NCBI RefSeq assembly: GCF_003319175.1
Contig: NZ_QOHK01000002.1
Location: 372,001 to 436,000, forward strand
Direction: 5' to 3'
Length of the DNA: 64,000 nucleotides
Source of the DNA: Blastococcus sp. TF02-8
Lineage (GTDB): Bacteria; Actinomycetota; Actinomycetes; Mycobacteriales; Geodermatophilaceae
Every line of letters starts with the position of its first letter. The first letter of the stretch is position 1. Shown here in pieces: positions 1 through 7,189 of the stretch. The notes under the pieces were generated by a model. The model had not been told where the DNA came from and ran no database searches. It saw only the letters and a list, made by a program, of their open reading frames with translations. The translations under genes were made by a program, and so were the position numbers.

Positions 1-7
1 GACCGTC

Positions 8-990
8 TCAGAGGACCAAAGCCGCCCTCTCGGTCACTGCTCGGCGGCTCATGTAGTGATCCATCGTCATGCTCGGCTTCGCGTGGCCGAGCTGGTTGGC
101 CACCTCGCGTCCGGAGACGCCGTCCTCGTCCAGCCAGGTCGCGGCGGTCTTGCGGAAGGTGTGCCCCACGGCCCACTCGAAACCAGCGGCATCCAGCAGG
201 GCACGCACGTGCTTGCTGGTGTTCGACGTGTCGCGCAGCTTCCCGAGCGCGGAGCAGAAGACCACGTCACACTCATTCGGTACGGCGTCGACCTTGCGCT
301 CCATGAGGCGGGACACCAGCCACGGGGGCAAGACAACGGTTCGGGTGCTCCCCTTCGTCTTCCCATGGGGCTGGAGGACCAGGCCGGCGCTCGGCACCCG
401 GACCGGCAGGGAGCCCAGCTGGGCGGTTCCCAGGTCCAGGTCGAGGTCCGACCAGCGGACGCCGCAGGCTTCTCCGATCCGCGCGCCCGTGCCCGCCATG
501 AAGGCCAGTAGGTCGGGCAGGTCCCGGCGTCGTGCTGTCGGGTCTGCGTCAGCAAAGGTCAGCAGGGCTTCCCGTTCATCGCGCGTGTAGGCCCTCTGTC
601 GGTCCCGGCCGTTGTCCCGGGCGGCAACCGATACGTGGCCGACGTCGCGCACCGGGTTGTGGGGGATGGCCTCGTGCTTCACGGCCAGCCCGAGGACGCC
701 GCTCAGGACCGATCGGGCCGTCTTCATGGCATCCGGACCGCTGGCCTTGCCGATGCCCCGTAGCCACGTTCGATGTTGACCACCTTGACCTCGCGAACGG
801 TCAGGTTCGCCAGCGAGGACGGGTTGTCCCTGGTACCGATCACGTGACGGTTGAGCGAGGACGTATAGACCTTGCGCGTGCTGATGCTGAGCCGGGCGTT
901 CTCTTGCATCTCGCTCAGCGGAATCCTCACGTGGATCTCCGGCAACGCGTCGCCTTCCTGGCGATGGGCACGCACAAGGCGAACGGGCAC
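8..990 (-). pseudogene. Frameshifted tyrosine recombinase (integrase)
   Basis: Site-specific recombinase of an integrative element, broken by a frameshift. The 3' part (8-727) keeps the catalytic domain: the Arg of TGARIGEACGVRW, the HTFRKTAATWL box, a GH pair, and the Tyr nucleophile in MDHYMSRR, followed by the natural stop. The N-terminal core-binding domain (about 770-990, with VYTSSLNRHVIGT) lies in another frame. The frames meet near 765-770: VNIER in the upstream frame continues naturally as WLRGIGKASG in the downstream frame, consistent with loss of one base. The extreme N-terminus is not clear. The domain family is certain; whether the break is real or a sequencing error cannot be told from the sequence. 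Confidence 0.8.
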
Positions 991-1572
991 GCGCCGTTCC
1001 TCAACGCCCAGGAGATCGCCAGCCGTGTTGGGCTTGTCGGCAAGCCTCCGCCGGAAGACTCCGAGATTAGGCGCGGGGTCCGGGTGGCGAAAACACGTGG
1101 GTGGTTAAGCAGCGCGTCCAGCACGAAGTGCCTCGTCGTTCCGCCCCATTGGGTTACCGGAGGTCTTCTGGGAAGCCCGTACGCGAGGTGCCTCCGCCAT
1201 GGGGCGGACTCCGCAAGCCCTCTATGAACCGGGGTGCATGCGGTCAGTGCGGACACTGGGGGGTCGGTAAACGGACTCGTGGACTCCGCCGTGGGCCCAC
1301 CATAGCCAGGCCTAGAGGACATGCCCTCTTAGATCTTCTTCGGCCGCCAGTGATGGGGGTCTACGTGTCAGCGGTCTGTGGGCCACTTCGTGGCCCCCTA
1401 GAGCAATGATTAGCGAATGACTCAGCCGTCGCCGCCTGGCCCACGTCGGGAGGGTCGGGCGTGGGCGAGAAACGGAGTGGCGGGGCGGCGTCCGGTAGGT
1501 TGCCTCTTGCGTTGCCGAGCGATGGTCGGCTTACGGGCGTGAGGTCACGCGTTGGACCGTGAGAGGAGCCCC
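991..1572. other. Gene-free stretch with a large stem-loop
   Basis: I see no convincing gene here; it separates the integrase remnant from the modification cassette. It may hold decayed integrase 5' sequence and the promoter of the 1573 gene. The one clear structure is an imperfect stem-loop at 1140-1208. The outer arms TCCGCCCCAT (1140-1149) and ATGGGGCGGA (1199-1208) pair perfectly. CGGAGG (1158-1163) pairs with CCTCCG (1191-1196), and CTTC/GAAG forms an inner hairpin. It could be a structured RNA, a recombination or replication site, or a terminator. Confidence 0.5.
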
Positions 1573-2550
1573 ATGCCCCACTACGAGGCGCCCACCCTGG
1601 ACGACCTGATGCGCCGGGTTATGACTGACGTGTTTGAGTCTGGGGAGCGGCTCAATCCCAGCAAGGGTGAAACGTTAGACCTCCACGCGTGCTCCCTGGA
1701 GTTGACGAATCCGCTGGCTCGCCTGAGCCGCTCCGCAACTCGCGGTCATGTCTTTAGTCCGCTAGGGGAGCTCTGCTGGTACCTGTCCGGCTCCGACGAT
1801 TTAGGCTTCATTCAGCACTATCTCCCGCATTACGGTGACTACGCCGAGGATGACGGTTCAGTCATGGGTGCCTACGGGCCAAGACTCGTGAACTTTGATG
1901 GCGTCAATCAGATCGACTACGTCATCGCGCAGCTTTCTAGGAAGCCAGCGTCGCGTCGCGCTGTCATCCAGCTTTTCGATCATTCAGATGTGCAGGGCGA
2001 GTACCGCGACGTTCCATGCACTTGCACGATGCAGTTCCTGGTCCGGCACGGACGCCTTCAGATGGTCGTAAACATGCGCTCGAACGACATCTACAAAGGT
2101 CTTCCGCACGATGTCTTCAGCTTTACGATGCTCCAAGAGCTTGTAGCGCGATCGTTGGGCTTGGAACTGGGCTCCTACGTTCACTTCGTCGGCAGCCTGC
2201 ATCTCTATACCTCTGACGAGGCCAATGTGACTAGGTTTCTTGACGAGGGCTGGCTCTCATCCGAAGCAATCATGCCCCCCATGCCTCCCGGTGATCCGTG
2301 GGCGGATGTGCGGGCGCTCCTCCGAGCGGAGTATCAGATTCGGACTGCCGCCGAGGAAGTCACTTACCCGGGCTCCCCATACTGGGACGATCTAGCGAGA
2401 CTACTGGAGGCCTTTGAGAAGCGCCACCAATCAGATGCCTTGCAAGGGCTGCGGTCGAAATTCGCGTACGATTCCTTCTGGATTTACCTCCGCAACCGCC
2501 TCGATAGGCTTGAGGTTCAACAGCAACCCGACGACCTTTCGGAGTCATAG
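1573..2550 (+). CDS. Thymidylate synthase-like pyrimidine C5-transferase
   Basis: Member of the ThyA / dCMP-hydroxymethylase fold (325 aa). Visible landmarks are ELCWYL (the E58 region of E. coli ThyA), YGPRL, the active-site segment DVPCTCTMQF with Cys149 five residues before Gln, RSNDIYKGLP, and HFVGSLHLY with the sugar-binding His and Tyr. Two positions differ from true ThyA: the His after the catalytic Cys is Thr, and the Asn177 equivalent in GLPFN is Asp (GLPHD). Asp at that site is the known hallmark of dCMP- and CMP-using relatives such as T4 gp42. I infer a cytidylate or related nucleotide (hydroxy)methylase, not housekeeping ThyA. ATG 1573 is chosen over TTG 1552 because GAGAGGAG lies just upstream. 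The next gene overlaps its stop by one base. Confidence 0.8.
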   Translation: MPHYEAPTLDDLMRRVMTDVFESGERLNPSKGETLDLHACSLELTNPLARLSRSATRGHVFSPLGELCWYLSGSDDLGFIQHYLPHYGDYAEDDGSVMGAYGPRLVNFDGVNQIDYVIAQLSRKPASRRAVIQLFDHSDVQGEYRDVPCTCTMQFLVRHGRLQMVVNMRSNDIYKGLPHDVFSFTMLQELVARSLGLELGSYVHFVGSLHLYTSDEANVTRFLDEGWLSSEAIMPPMPPGDPWADVRALLRAEYQIRTAAEEVTYPGSPYWDDLARLLEAFEKRHQSDALQGLRSKFAYDSFWIYLRNRLDRLEVQQQPDDLSES

Positions 2551-3485
2551 TGCGACCTGGCGACGCCACCGAGGCAGAGCGGCTTGCGGCCTGCCTGGCT
2601 TCCTATGCACAACAGCACGGCGATCTTCCCGGGCTGATTCAACAGCCAGGCGCCGATGATGTGCTAATCGAGCAAATCGTCGAAAGTCAGCGACGGAACA
2701 GGTACGTCGCCTACCTCACCGGGATCCAGCTCAGTCCTGGCCGCGCCGACCCTCACTCTGGAATGTTCGATCCCATACGGGCGGCGATTCTCCACCGTCG
2801 TTCGGGACAGCTCGATGAGGCCTTCTGGATGATCTTTCTCTACACCCACTTCGGCAAGCATCGAGCGTCGCAGTACGGCTACGCGACGGATGTGTACGGC
2901 AGTCTGGGCGCCACTCCGTATTGGACCTGGGATCGGGTGAGTGCGCACCTCAACGACTTTCGCACCTGGCTCGATGCCAACAAGGCGACGATCAAGGCCA
3001 ATCACAAGCCGGGCGGGTTCGGCAACCATCGGAAGTACGAGAGCTTGGATGGTTGGAGCTACTCGGGCACAGGTGCCGTCGTCGAGTCGTACGTGGACTG
3101 GGTCGGCGACAATGGGCACGTTGCCAAAATCAACAGCGTCGCAGGTAACTCAACAGGGCAGAACGGCTTTGATCTTCTTTATGAGTCGCTGGATACAGTC
3201 CACCGCTTCGGGCGCACCGCGCGTTTTGATTACCTCATGATGGCCAACAAGGTCGGCCTGCTGAGCGGCCCGCCGGGACATGCGCATCTCCGCTCGGCCA
3301 CGGGGCCTCAGCGCGGTGTGAGGTTGCTCGGTACAGGAGATGTCAAGGGATCCATGTCGCCACAAGAACAGGACTCGCTCCTGGCCAAGCTTGAGGCGCA
3401 TCTGCAGGTGGGCTTTGACGTTCTAGAGGACGCTCTCTGCAATTGGCAGAAGAGTCCGACAACCTTCAAGCCGTTTCGAGGCTAG
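2550..3485 (+). CDS. Putative aGPT-pyrophosphorylase clade 3-like protein
   Basis: The 311-aa protein matches, from memory of the family, the 'alpha-glutamyl/putrescinyl thymine pyrophosphorylase clade 3' group. Segments that look diagnostic are FGNHRKYESLDGWS with GTGAVVESYVDWVG, FGRTARFDYLMM, and a C-terminal DALCNWQKSP. The family was predicted computationally to act in hypermodified DNA base synthesis; its biochemistry is largely unproven. It is mostly helical, with no signal peptide or membrane segment. The GTG start overlaps the TAG stop of the thymidylate-synthase-like gene by one base, so the two are translationally coupled and probably act in one pathway. Its 3' end overlaps the convergent antitoxin gene by 20 bp. 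The family call needs a profile search. Confidence 0.65.
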   Translation: MRPGDATEAERLAACLASYAQQHGDLPGLIQQPGADDVLIEQIVESQRRNRYVAYLTGIQLSPGRADPHSGMFDPIRAAILHRRSGQLDEAFWMIFLYTHFGKHRASQYGYATDVYGSLGATPYWTWDRVSAHLNDFRTWLDANKATIKANHKPGGFGNHRKYESLDGWSYSGTGAVVESYVDWVGDNGHVAKINSVAGNSTGQNGFDLLYESLDTVHRFGRTARFDYLMMANKVGLLSGPPGHAHLRSATGPQRGVRLLGTGDVKGSMSPQEQDSLLAKLEAHLQVGFDVLEDALCNWQKSPTTFKPFRG

Positions 3486-4563
3486 GGCCGTTCCAGTTGT
3501 AGCGCCGCTTCAGCTTGTTTAGCTGGCTCGGAGAAACCAATCCCGCGTGCTGTAGCTGCCCTACGACCAGGCCGGGAGCGACTCCCGATGCGTATGCGAT
3601 CCGCAGCACGGCCTTATGTGTCAAACGCACACTGCGACATTCCTGCAGTAGTTGCGGGGAGAGCACCATGGATGCCGCCCATTCATTTGCTTCGCGCTCT
3701 CGGTCATCCTCTGTCTCGTCCGCCTGCGCTGGATCGAGTTCGTCGACGAATGTAACGCCGTGGTGCAGCAGTACATGGGCGGCCTCGTGGAAAAATGTGA
3801 ACCAGAGGTGATCGTCCGACAGGTAGCGACCGCTGAGCACGATCAGAGGAGCGCCCTCCTCTGTCGTATAGGTCGCACCACTTGCCGGGCATCCTTTTGG
3901 GGCGCGTACGACGACAAGCGCGACACCAGCCGCGGCGCAGGCAGCAACGAGGGTCGGAAGAAAGTCGTTGGGGTCCTTGCGCCACGTCAGCCGCCGCGCC
4001 TCCGCGACACTGGTTTCGAAGCGTGCTGGATCCCATGCCCCGAGCCTCAAAGAGCGAGACTCAAGTTGAGCTCGGCGCAGCCATGCCGCAACAGCAAGTT
4101 CGTCGGCCTCGAAAGTCTCCGACTTCCGATAGTGTGCGCTAACGAGCGCCGGAGCATAGCGAGCCCGCCACGTCGGCAAGTCTGGCACGTCAAAGAAGTC
4201 GAAGAGATCGCTTATGCGACTCAGCCAGGAATCAGACTTCTGAACCCAGCCAAACCTTGAAAGATCCGCGGGTGCCGACCTAGCCCAACGGTCAGCTTGA
4301 ACGCGGAGAAGATCTTCTCGGTACTGTTCGTAGCGGGTCATCCAGAACTGCGGGCTCGACCCTAGTGTTTTAGAAAGCTTGCCGGCGAGCTCAGGAGAGA
4401 GCGCGAAATCTTCATTGAGCAGTGCCGCAGCCGTGCGTGAGTCGACGTCTAGCAGTTCGCTCAGATCGTCGGGCGTTCGGCCAATCTGGCTCAGTATCGC
4501 TTGGATGGTTCGTCCGGGTGGCGAGGCCCATCGTGGAGTAAGTTGTGTGACTGTCGAAGTCAT
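3466..4563 (-). CDS. XRE-ImmA/IrrE antitoxin-peptidase (HigA-like)
   Basis: Antitoxin and repressor of a type II toxin-antitoxin pair, fused to a zinc metallopeptidase domain (365 aa). The N-terminal ~90 residues form a HigA-type helix-turn-helix (TIQAILSQIG, LSPELAGKLSKTLG, FWMTRYEQY). The C-terminal half carries the ImmA/IrrE zinc site FTFFHEAAHVLLHH, with EREANEWAA as the downstream ligand region. The start is placed at 4563 (MTSTVTQ) because this ATG overlaps the toxin stop as ATGA. Known fusions of this kind pair with HigB-like toxins. The peptidase half may tune repression or cleave a partner; that is inference. Confidence 0.85.
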   Translation of the reverse strand: MTSTVTQLTPRWASPPGRTIQAILSQIGRTPDDLSELLDVDSRTAAALLNEDFALSPELAGKLSKTLGSSPQFWMTRYEQYREDLLRVQADRWARSAPADLSRFGWVQKSDSWLSRISDLFDFFDVPDLPTWRARYAPALVSAHYRKSETFEADELAVAAWLRRAQLESRSLRLGAWDPARFETSVAEARRLTWRKDPNDFLPTLVAACAAAGVALVVVRAPKGCPASGATYTTEEGAPLIVLSGRYLSDDHLWFTFFHEAAHVLLHHGVTFVDELDPAQADETEDDREREANEWAASMVLSPQLLQECRSVRLTHKAVLRIAYASGVAPGLVVGQLQHAGLVSPSQLNKLKRRYNWNGPSLETA

Positions 4564-4883
4564 GCGGTCACCTCGATAGCAATCAGCTTCAGTCGCCAAA
4601 CTCGATGCAAGTCTACCGTGCCAGTCGCATCGCGCGGAATGGGCCAGCTCGAAATTGAACAGGTCAATTCCGCCTTGGCGCCGAGGGTCAACGCGAAACT
4701 AGAATCCCCAGGGCTTAGGGAGGCGGGGCGACCCACGACAACATCTGCCAAAGATTCAGCAGCCCTTAGGTCGGCCAGGCGGTCGATCAGTGCCTGGGCG
4801 GACTCGACACCCAGCTTGGATGCCGCTATGTCGGGGTCCTCGCACATGCTTCGGAGCTGCAGTGTCTCGAACGAGAGCTCCAC
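4560..4883 (-). CDS. HigB/RelE-like toxin
   Basis: Small ribosome-dependent mRNase-type toxin, 107 aa. It fits the RelE/HigB subfamily found beside XRE-ImmA antitoxins: the start VELSFETLQLRSMCED, an Ala/Leu-rich helix with RLADLRAAESLADVVVG, a strand region with ALTLG, and a C-terminal WRLKLIAIEV. The GTG at 4883 is chosen because AGGAG sits about 11 bases upstream and family members begin at this point; a longer open frame back to 4988 would add an unrelated extension. It is the first gene of the operon and overlaps the antitoxin by four bases. The catalytic residues are not obvious from one sequence. Confidence 0.72.
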   Translation of the reverse strand: MELSFETLQLRSMCEDPDIAASKLGVESAQALIDRLADLRAAESLADVVVGRPASLSPGDSSFALTLGAKAELTCSISSWPIPRDATGTVDLHRVWRLKLIAIEVTA

Positions 4884-4953
4884 AGCGTCCGACGCTCCTG
4901 CGCGTTGATCGACGACTGACTTCCGGAACCTACCCGAGTCGGCCGACATCGGC

Positions 4954-4992
4954 CGGTTTGTGCGGTCGAGCCGCTCGGCGGCCCGCAAACCG
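4954..4992. promoter_or_regulatory. Inverted repeat upstream of the toxin-antitoxin operon
   Basis: CGGTTTG (4954-4960) and CAAACCG (4986-4992) form a perfect 7-bp inverted repeat, extended by GCGG near the left arm and CCCG near the right. It lies about 70-110 bp upstream of the toxin GTG. Type II antitoxins usually repress their own operon from such dyads, so this is a candidate operator for the XRE protein. Confidence 0.4.
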
Positions 4993-5047
4993 TGGCAGCT
5001 GCCGGGCTGCTAAGACGTGGCGATGGGGCGTGTTGGGTCGAGGGGGT

Positions 5048-5078
5048 CATACCCCCACCCCTAGGGCTCAGGGGTATG
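5048..5078. repeat. Nested palindrome CATACCCC...GGGGTATG
   Basis: Arms CATACCCC (5048-5055) and GGGGTATG (5071-5078) are perfect and flank an inner palindrome CCCTAGGG. It lies in the gene-free tail of the element, between the toxin operon and the tRNA-like end. It could be an operator, an excisionase or integrase arm site, or part of an origin; none is proven. Confidence 0.45.
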
Positions 5079-5350
5079 GCCAGGACCCGGTCGTAAGCAT
5101 GAGGGGTAGTTTGGGTCGCCTGCTGGCCCACGACCGGCTCCACGAGGTCCGCAGTCGTCTGAGCGAGGCCGTGTGGGCTTGCTGGCCTCACGCTCTGGGC
5201 TCGTCGTACTCCGTGGCGGTTCCGCCTGCCAACCAGTCGGACCCCCCGCAAACCCCTCGCTTTCCGCGTGAGTCGACGTGGTCCTCGTCTGCCGTCTTGT
5301 GCCGCTGACCTGTGCATTTTGCTACCGGCGTGAGGCCCTGTTACCCCCGC

Positions 5351-5394
5351 CAACTAATCCGCGGGGGTGTGGGTCCGATCCCCACGGGGCCCAC
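5351..5394 (+). other. tRNA 3'-end-like sequence (candidate attachment site)
   Basis: The stretch contains GTGGGTCCGATCCCCAC, a T-arm with a 5-bp stem and a loop one base off the TTCGATC consensus. GGGGCCCACA follows, like an acceptor 3' strand. The preceding CTAATCCGCGGG resembles the anticodon 3' side of actinobacterial tRNA-Lys. The 5' half of a tRNA is not recognisable. Tyrosine integrases of actinobacterial elements commonly use tRNA 3' ends, so this may be the right attachment half-site. Identity as tRNA-Lys is a guess. Confidence 0.42.
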
Positions 5395-5534
5395 AGCCGA
5401 TGTCTTCACCCGGGCCGTGATGCCCCTGCCCGGACCGTGTCCGTCTCGTAAGCTGCCGCGCGACGCGTCGTCCTCGATACTGTGCAGGCCGAGGGCCGGG
5501 CGAGCGGGTCCTGACCGATGCGGAGGGCGGCCAC

Positions 5535-5843
5535 GTGAGCGACCTGAAGGTCGACTTCGACACGCTGCGCAGCAGCGCCCAGACCGCGCGGACGATCAAG
5601 TCCGCGTTCGACGACCTCTCCTCACGCGTCGGGGACACCAAGGACTGCTGGGGGCACTCCGGGATCGCCGACGCCATGCACACCTTCGGCACGAACTGGG
5701 GCTACCACCGCCAGATCCTCAGCGAGGAGATCCAGGCGACCGGCGACAAGCTGGACAAGTGCCTGGAGGTCTTCCAGGAGGCGGACCAGAAGCTGGCCGA
5801 CAGCATCCAGAGCAGTGGCAGCGGACAGCAGGGGCCCCGATGA
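5535..5843 (+). CDS. WXG100 / ESAT-6-like protein
   Basis: Small helical-hairpin protein (102 aa) of the type VII secretion kind. A first helix (about residues 5-35) is followed by the turn DCWGHSGIADAM with Trp near residue 41, then a second helix carrying NWGYHRQILSEE and a charged C-terminus. Such proteins are secreted as dimers or serve as targeting partners for larger substrates. It starts with GTG and its stop overlaps the ATG of the next gene as ATGA, so the two are probably co-produced. No ESX core genes (EccC, EccB, mycosin) lie in the window. Confidence 0.78.
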   Translation: MSDLKVDFDTLRSSAQTARTIKSAFDDLSSRVGDTKDCWGHSGIADAMHTFGTNWGYHRQILSEEIQATGDKLDKCLEVFQEADQKLADSIQSSGSGQQGPR

Positions 5844-7189
5844 GCGCGCACCCCGGGAACTGGCAGCTCCTGCACCTCGACGGCGACCCGCTGCCCGGCG
5901 ACCCGCAGGAAGTGGCGTCCGAGGCGAGGCACTACCGGGACTTCGCCGAGGAGATCCGCGCCCAGGTCTCCCGGCTCCGGCAGCTCGCCTCCGGCACCAA
6001 TGCGCTCGTCGGGAAGTACGCCCCCGAGCTGCGGGACAGCGCCGAGGAGCTCGCCGAGCACCTGGGCCAGGCGCAGGGCCGGTTCGACACCGTGGCCGAG
6101 GAGCTCGACCGCTGGCACCCGGAGCTCGAGCACGGGCGGATCGAGACGGGCAGCCTGCTGCGCCAGGCCGAGGACGCAGACCACGAGGCCGCGGCGAACA
6201 AGCCGCCGACCACGCCGGTGGACCCGGCCGACCCTGCCGCGGTAGCGGCCGACCAGGCCCGCCACACCCGGCTCCAGCAGGCCACCTCGGACCTGAACTC
6301 GCTCGTCACCCGCTGCGCGACGCTGCTGGAGGAGGTCAAGCGCGTCGGCGACGGCGTCGCCCGCCGGATCGAGGACGCCTCCTCCGACCAGCTCGAGGAC
6401 AGCTGGTGGGACCGCAACGTCCGGTCCTTCATCCACGAGCACGCGGACTTCCTGAAATTCATCGCCGACGTGCTCACCTGGGTGGCGACCGGCCTGGCGA
6501 TCGCGGTCCTGCTGCTCAGCAATCCCGCGGGGTGGATCGTCCTGGCGGCCGCGCTGCTCACCGCGGGGGCGCTGCTCATCCACACCGCACTGGCGGCGAA
6601 CGGCGACGGCTCCTGGGTCGACGTCGGCGCGGACGTGTTCGCCCTTCTGACCCTCGGTGCGGGCAAGCTGCTCACCTCCGGCGCGCGCACGGCCCTGGCC
6701 GCCCGGGAGGGCCTGGCCGCGTTCCGCGGGACCTCGGCGGCGGCGCGGCAGGCCTTCGCCAGCGCCAGCGGCCTGTTCAGCAAGGCCGGTGTGTGGGTGA
6801 CCAGGAGCAACGTCGTGGCGCGCAACGCGCGGGCGGCCGCCGCCGGCCTCGCGCGCTACCGCGCGGTGCTCGCCAAGGAGCTGACCGGTCAGGTCCCGCT
6901 GCTGGCCCGGCTCTCCTTCGGCGAGAAGGAGGGGGCGCTGCTGCACCAGGCGATCCAGACGTCGATCCGCCAGCACGGTCCCGGGTTCCTGCTCAACAGC
7001 GCGCTGGCGATGTCCAACGGCGCACGCACCGCCTTCCTCGCCGGCACTGCGGTCGACGTCGCGGGCAAGATCATCAACCCGGCCTTCCCGGGCGCCCGGT
7101 CGGACGGCTCGCCGCTCTACTCGGGAGTGCCGGTGGTGGACCAGTGGCTCGGGGAGCACACCGTCCACGGCGTGCCGGTGTTCCGCTAG
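5840..7189 (+). CDS. Putative T7SS-secreted membrane-active protein
   Basis: Protein of 449 aa. The N-terminus (GNWQLLHLDGDPLPGDP, then ARHYRDFAEEI) looks like the 'putative T7SS secretion signal' domain found next to WXG100 genes. Residues 20-190 are long amphipathic helices. Residues about 209-252 are strongly hydrophobic (LTWVATGLAIAVLLL, WIVLAAALLTAGALL), and the C-terminal 200 residues are Ala-rich helices. I recognise no toxin catalytic motif. The ATG at 5840 overlaps the stop of the WXG100 gene. It may be an effector or a structural partner delivered with the WXG100 protein; the function is unknown. Confidence 0.6.
   Translation: MSAHPGNWQLLHLDGDPLPGDPQEVASEARHYRDFAEEIRAQVSRLRQLASGTNALVGKYAPELRDSAEELAEHLGQAQGRFDTVAEELDRWHPELEHGRIETGSLLRQAEDADHEAAANKPPTTPVDPADPAAVAADQARHTRLQQATSDLNSLVTRCATLLEEVKRVGDGVARRIEDASSDQLEDSWWDRNVRSFIHEHADFLKFIADVLTWVATGLAIAVLLLSNPAGWIVLAAALLTAGALLIHTALAANGDGSWVDVGADVFALLTLGAGKLLTSGARTALAAREGLAAFRGTSAAARQAFASASGLFSKAGVWVTRSNVVARNARAAAAGLARYRAVLAKELTGQVPLLARLSFGEKEGALLHQAIQTSIRQHGPGFLLNSALAMSNGARTAFLAGTAVDVAGKIINPAFPGARSDGSPLYSGVPVVDQWLGEHTVHGVPVFR

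Larger units (their letters stand above)
4884..5534. other. Gene-free right end of the integrated element
   Basis: I see no supported gene in this 650-bp stretch. It contains the inverted repeat at 4954-4992, the nested palindrome at 5048-5078 and the tRNA-3'-end-like sequence at 5351-5394. Open frames crossing it have no recognisable protein character. After about 5400 base composition returns to that of the chromosome. Confidence 0.55.

Noticed and set aside
1573-2550. Calling this gene housekeeping thyA
   Set aside because: The Asn177 equivalent is Asp, the residue after the catalytic Cys is Thr, and it is coupled to an accessory gene on a mobile element.
4790-5308. Open frames of 170-plus codons across the right end of the element
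   Set aside because: Composition is Arg/Pro/Ser-rich shadow type, with no ribosome site or recognisable domain, and they cross the palindromes.
5840-7189. Naming the 449-aa protein a toxin
   Set aside because: No catalytic toxin motif is visible; only the signal-like N-terminus and membrane segments are supported.
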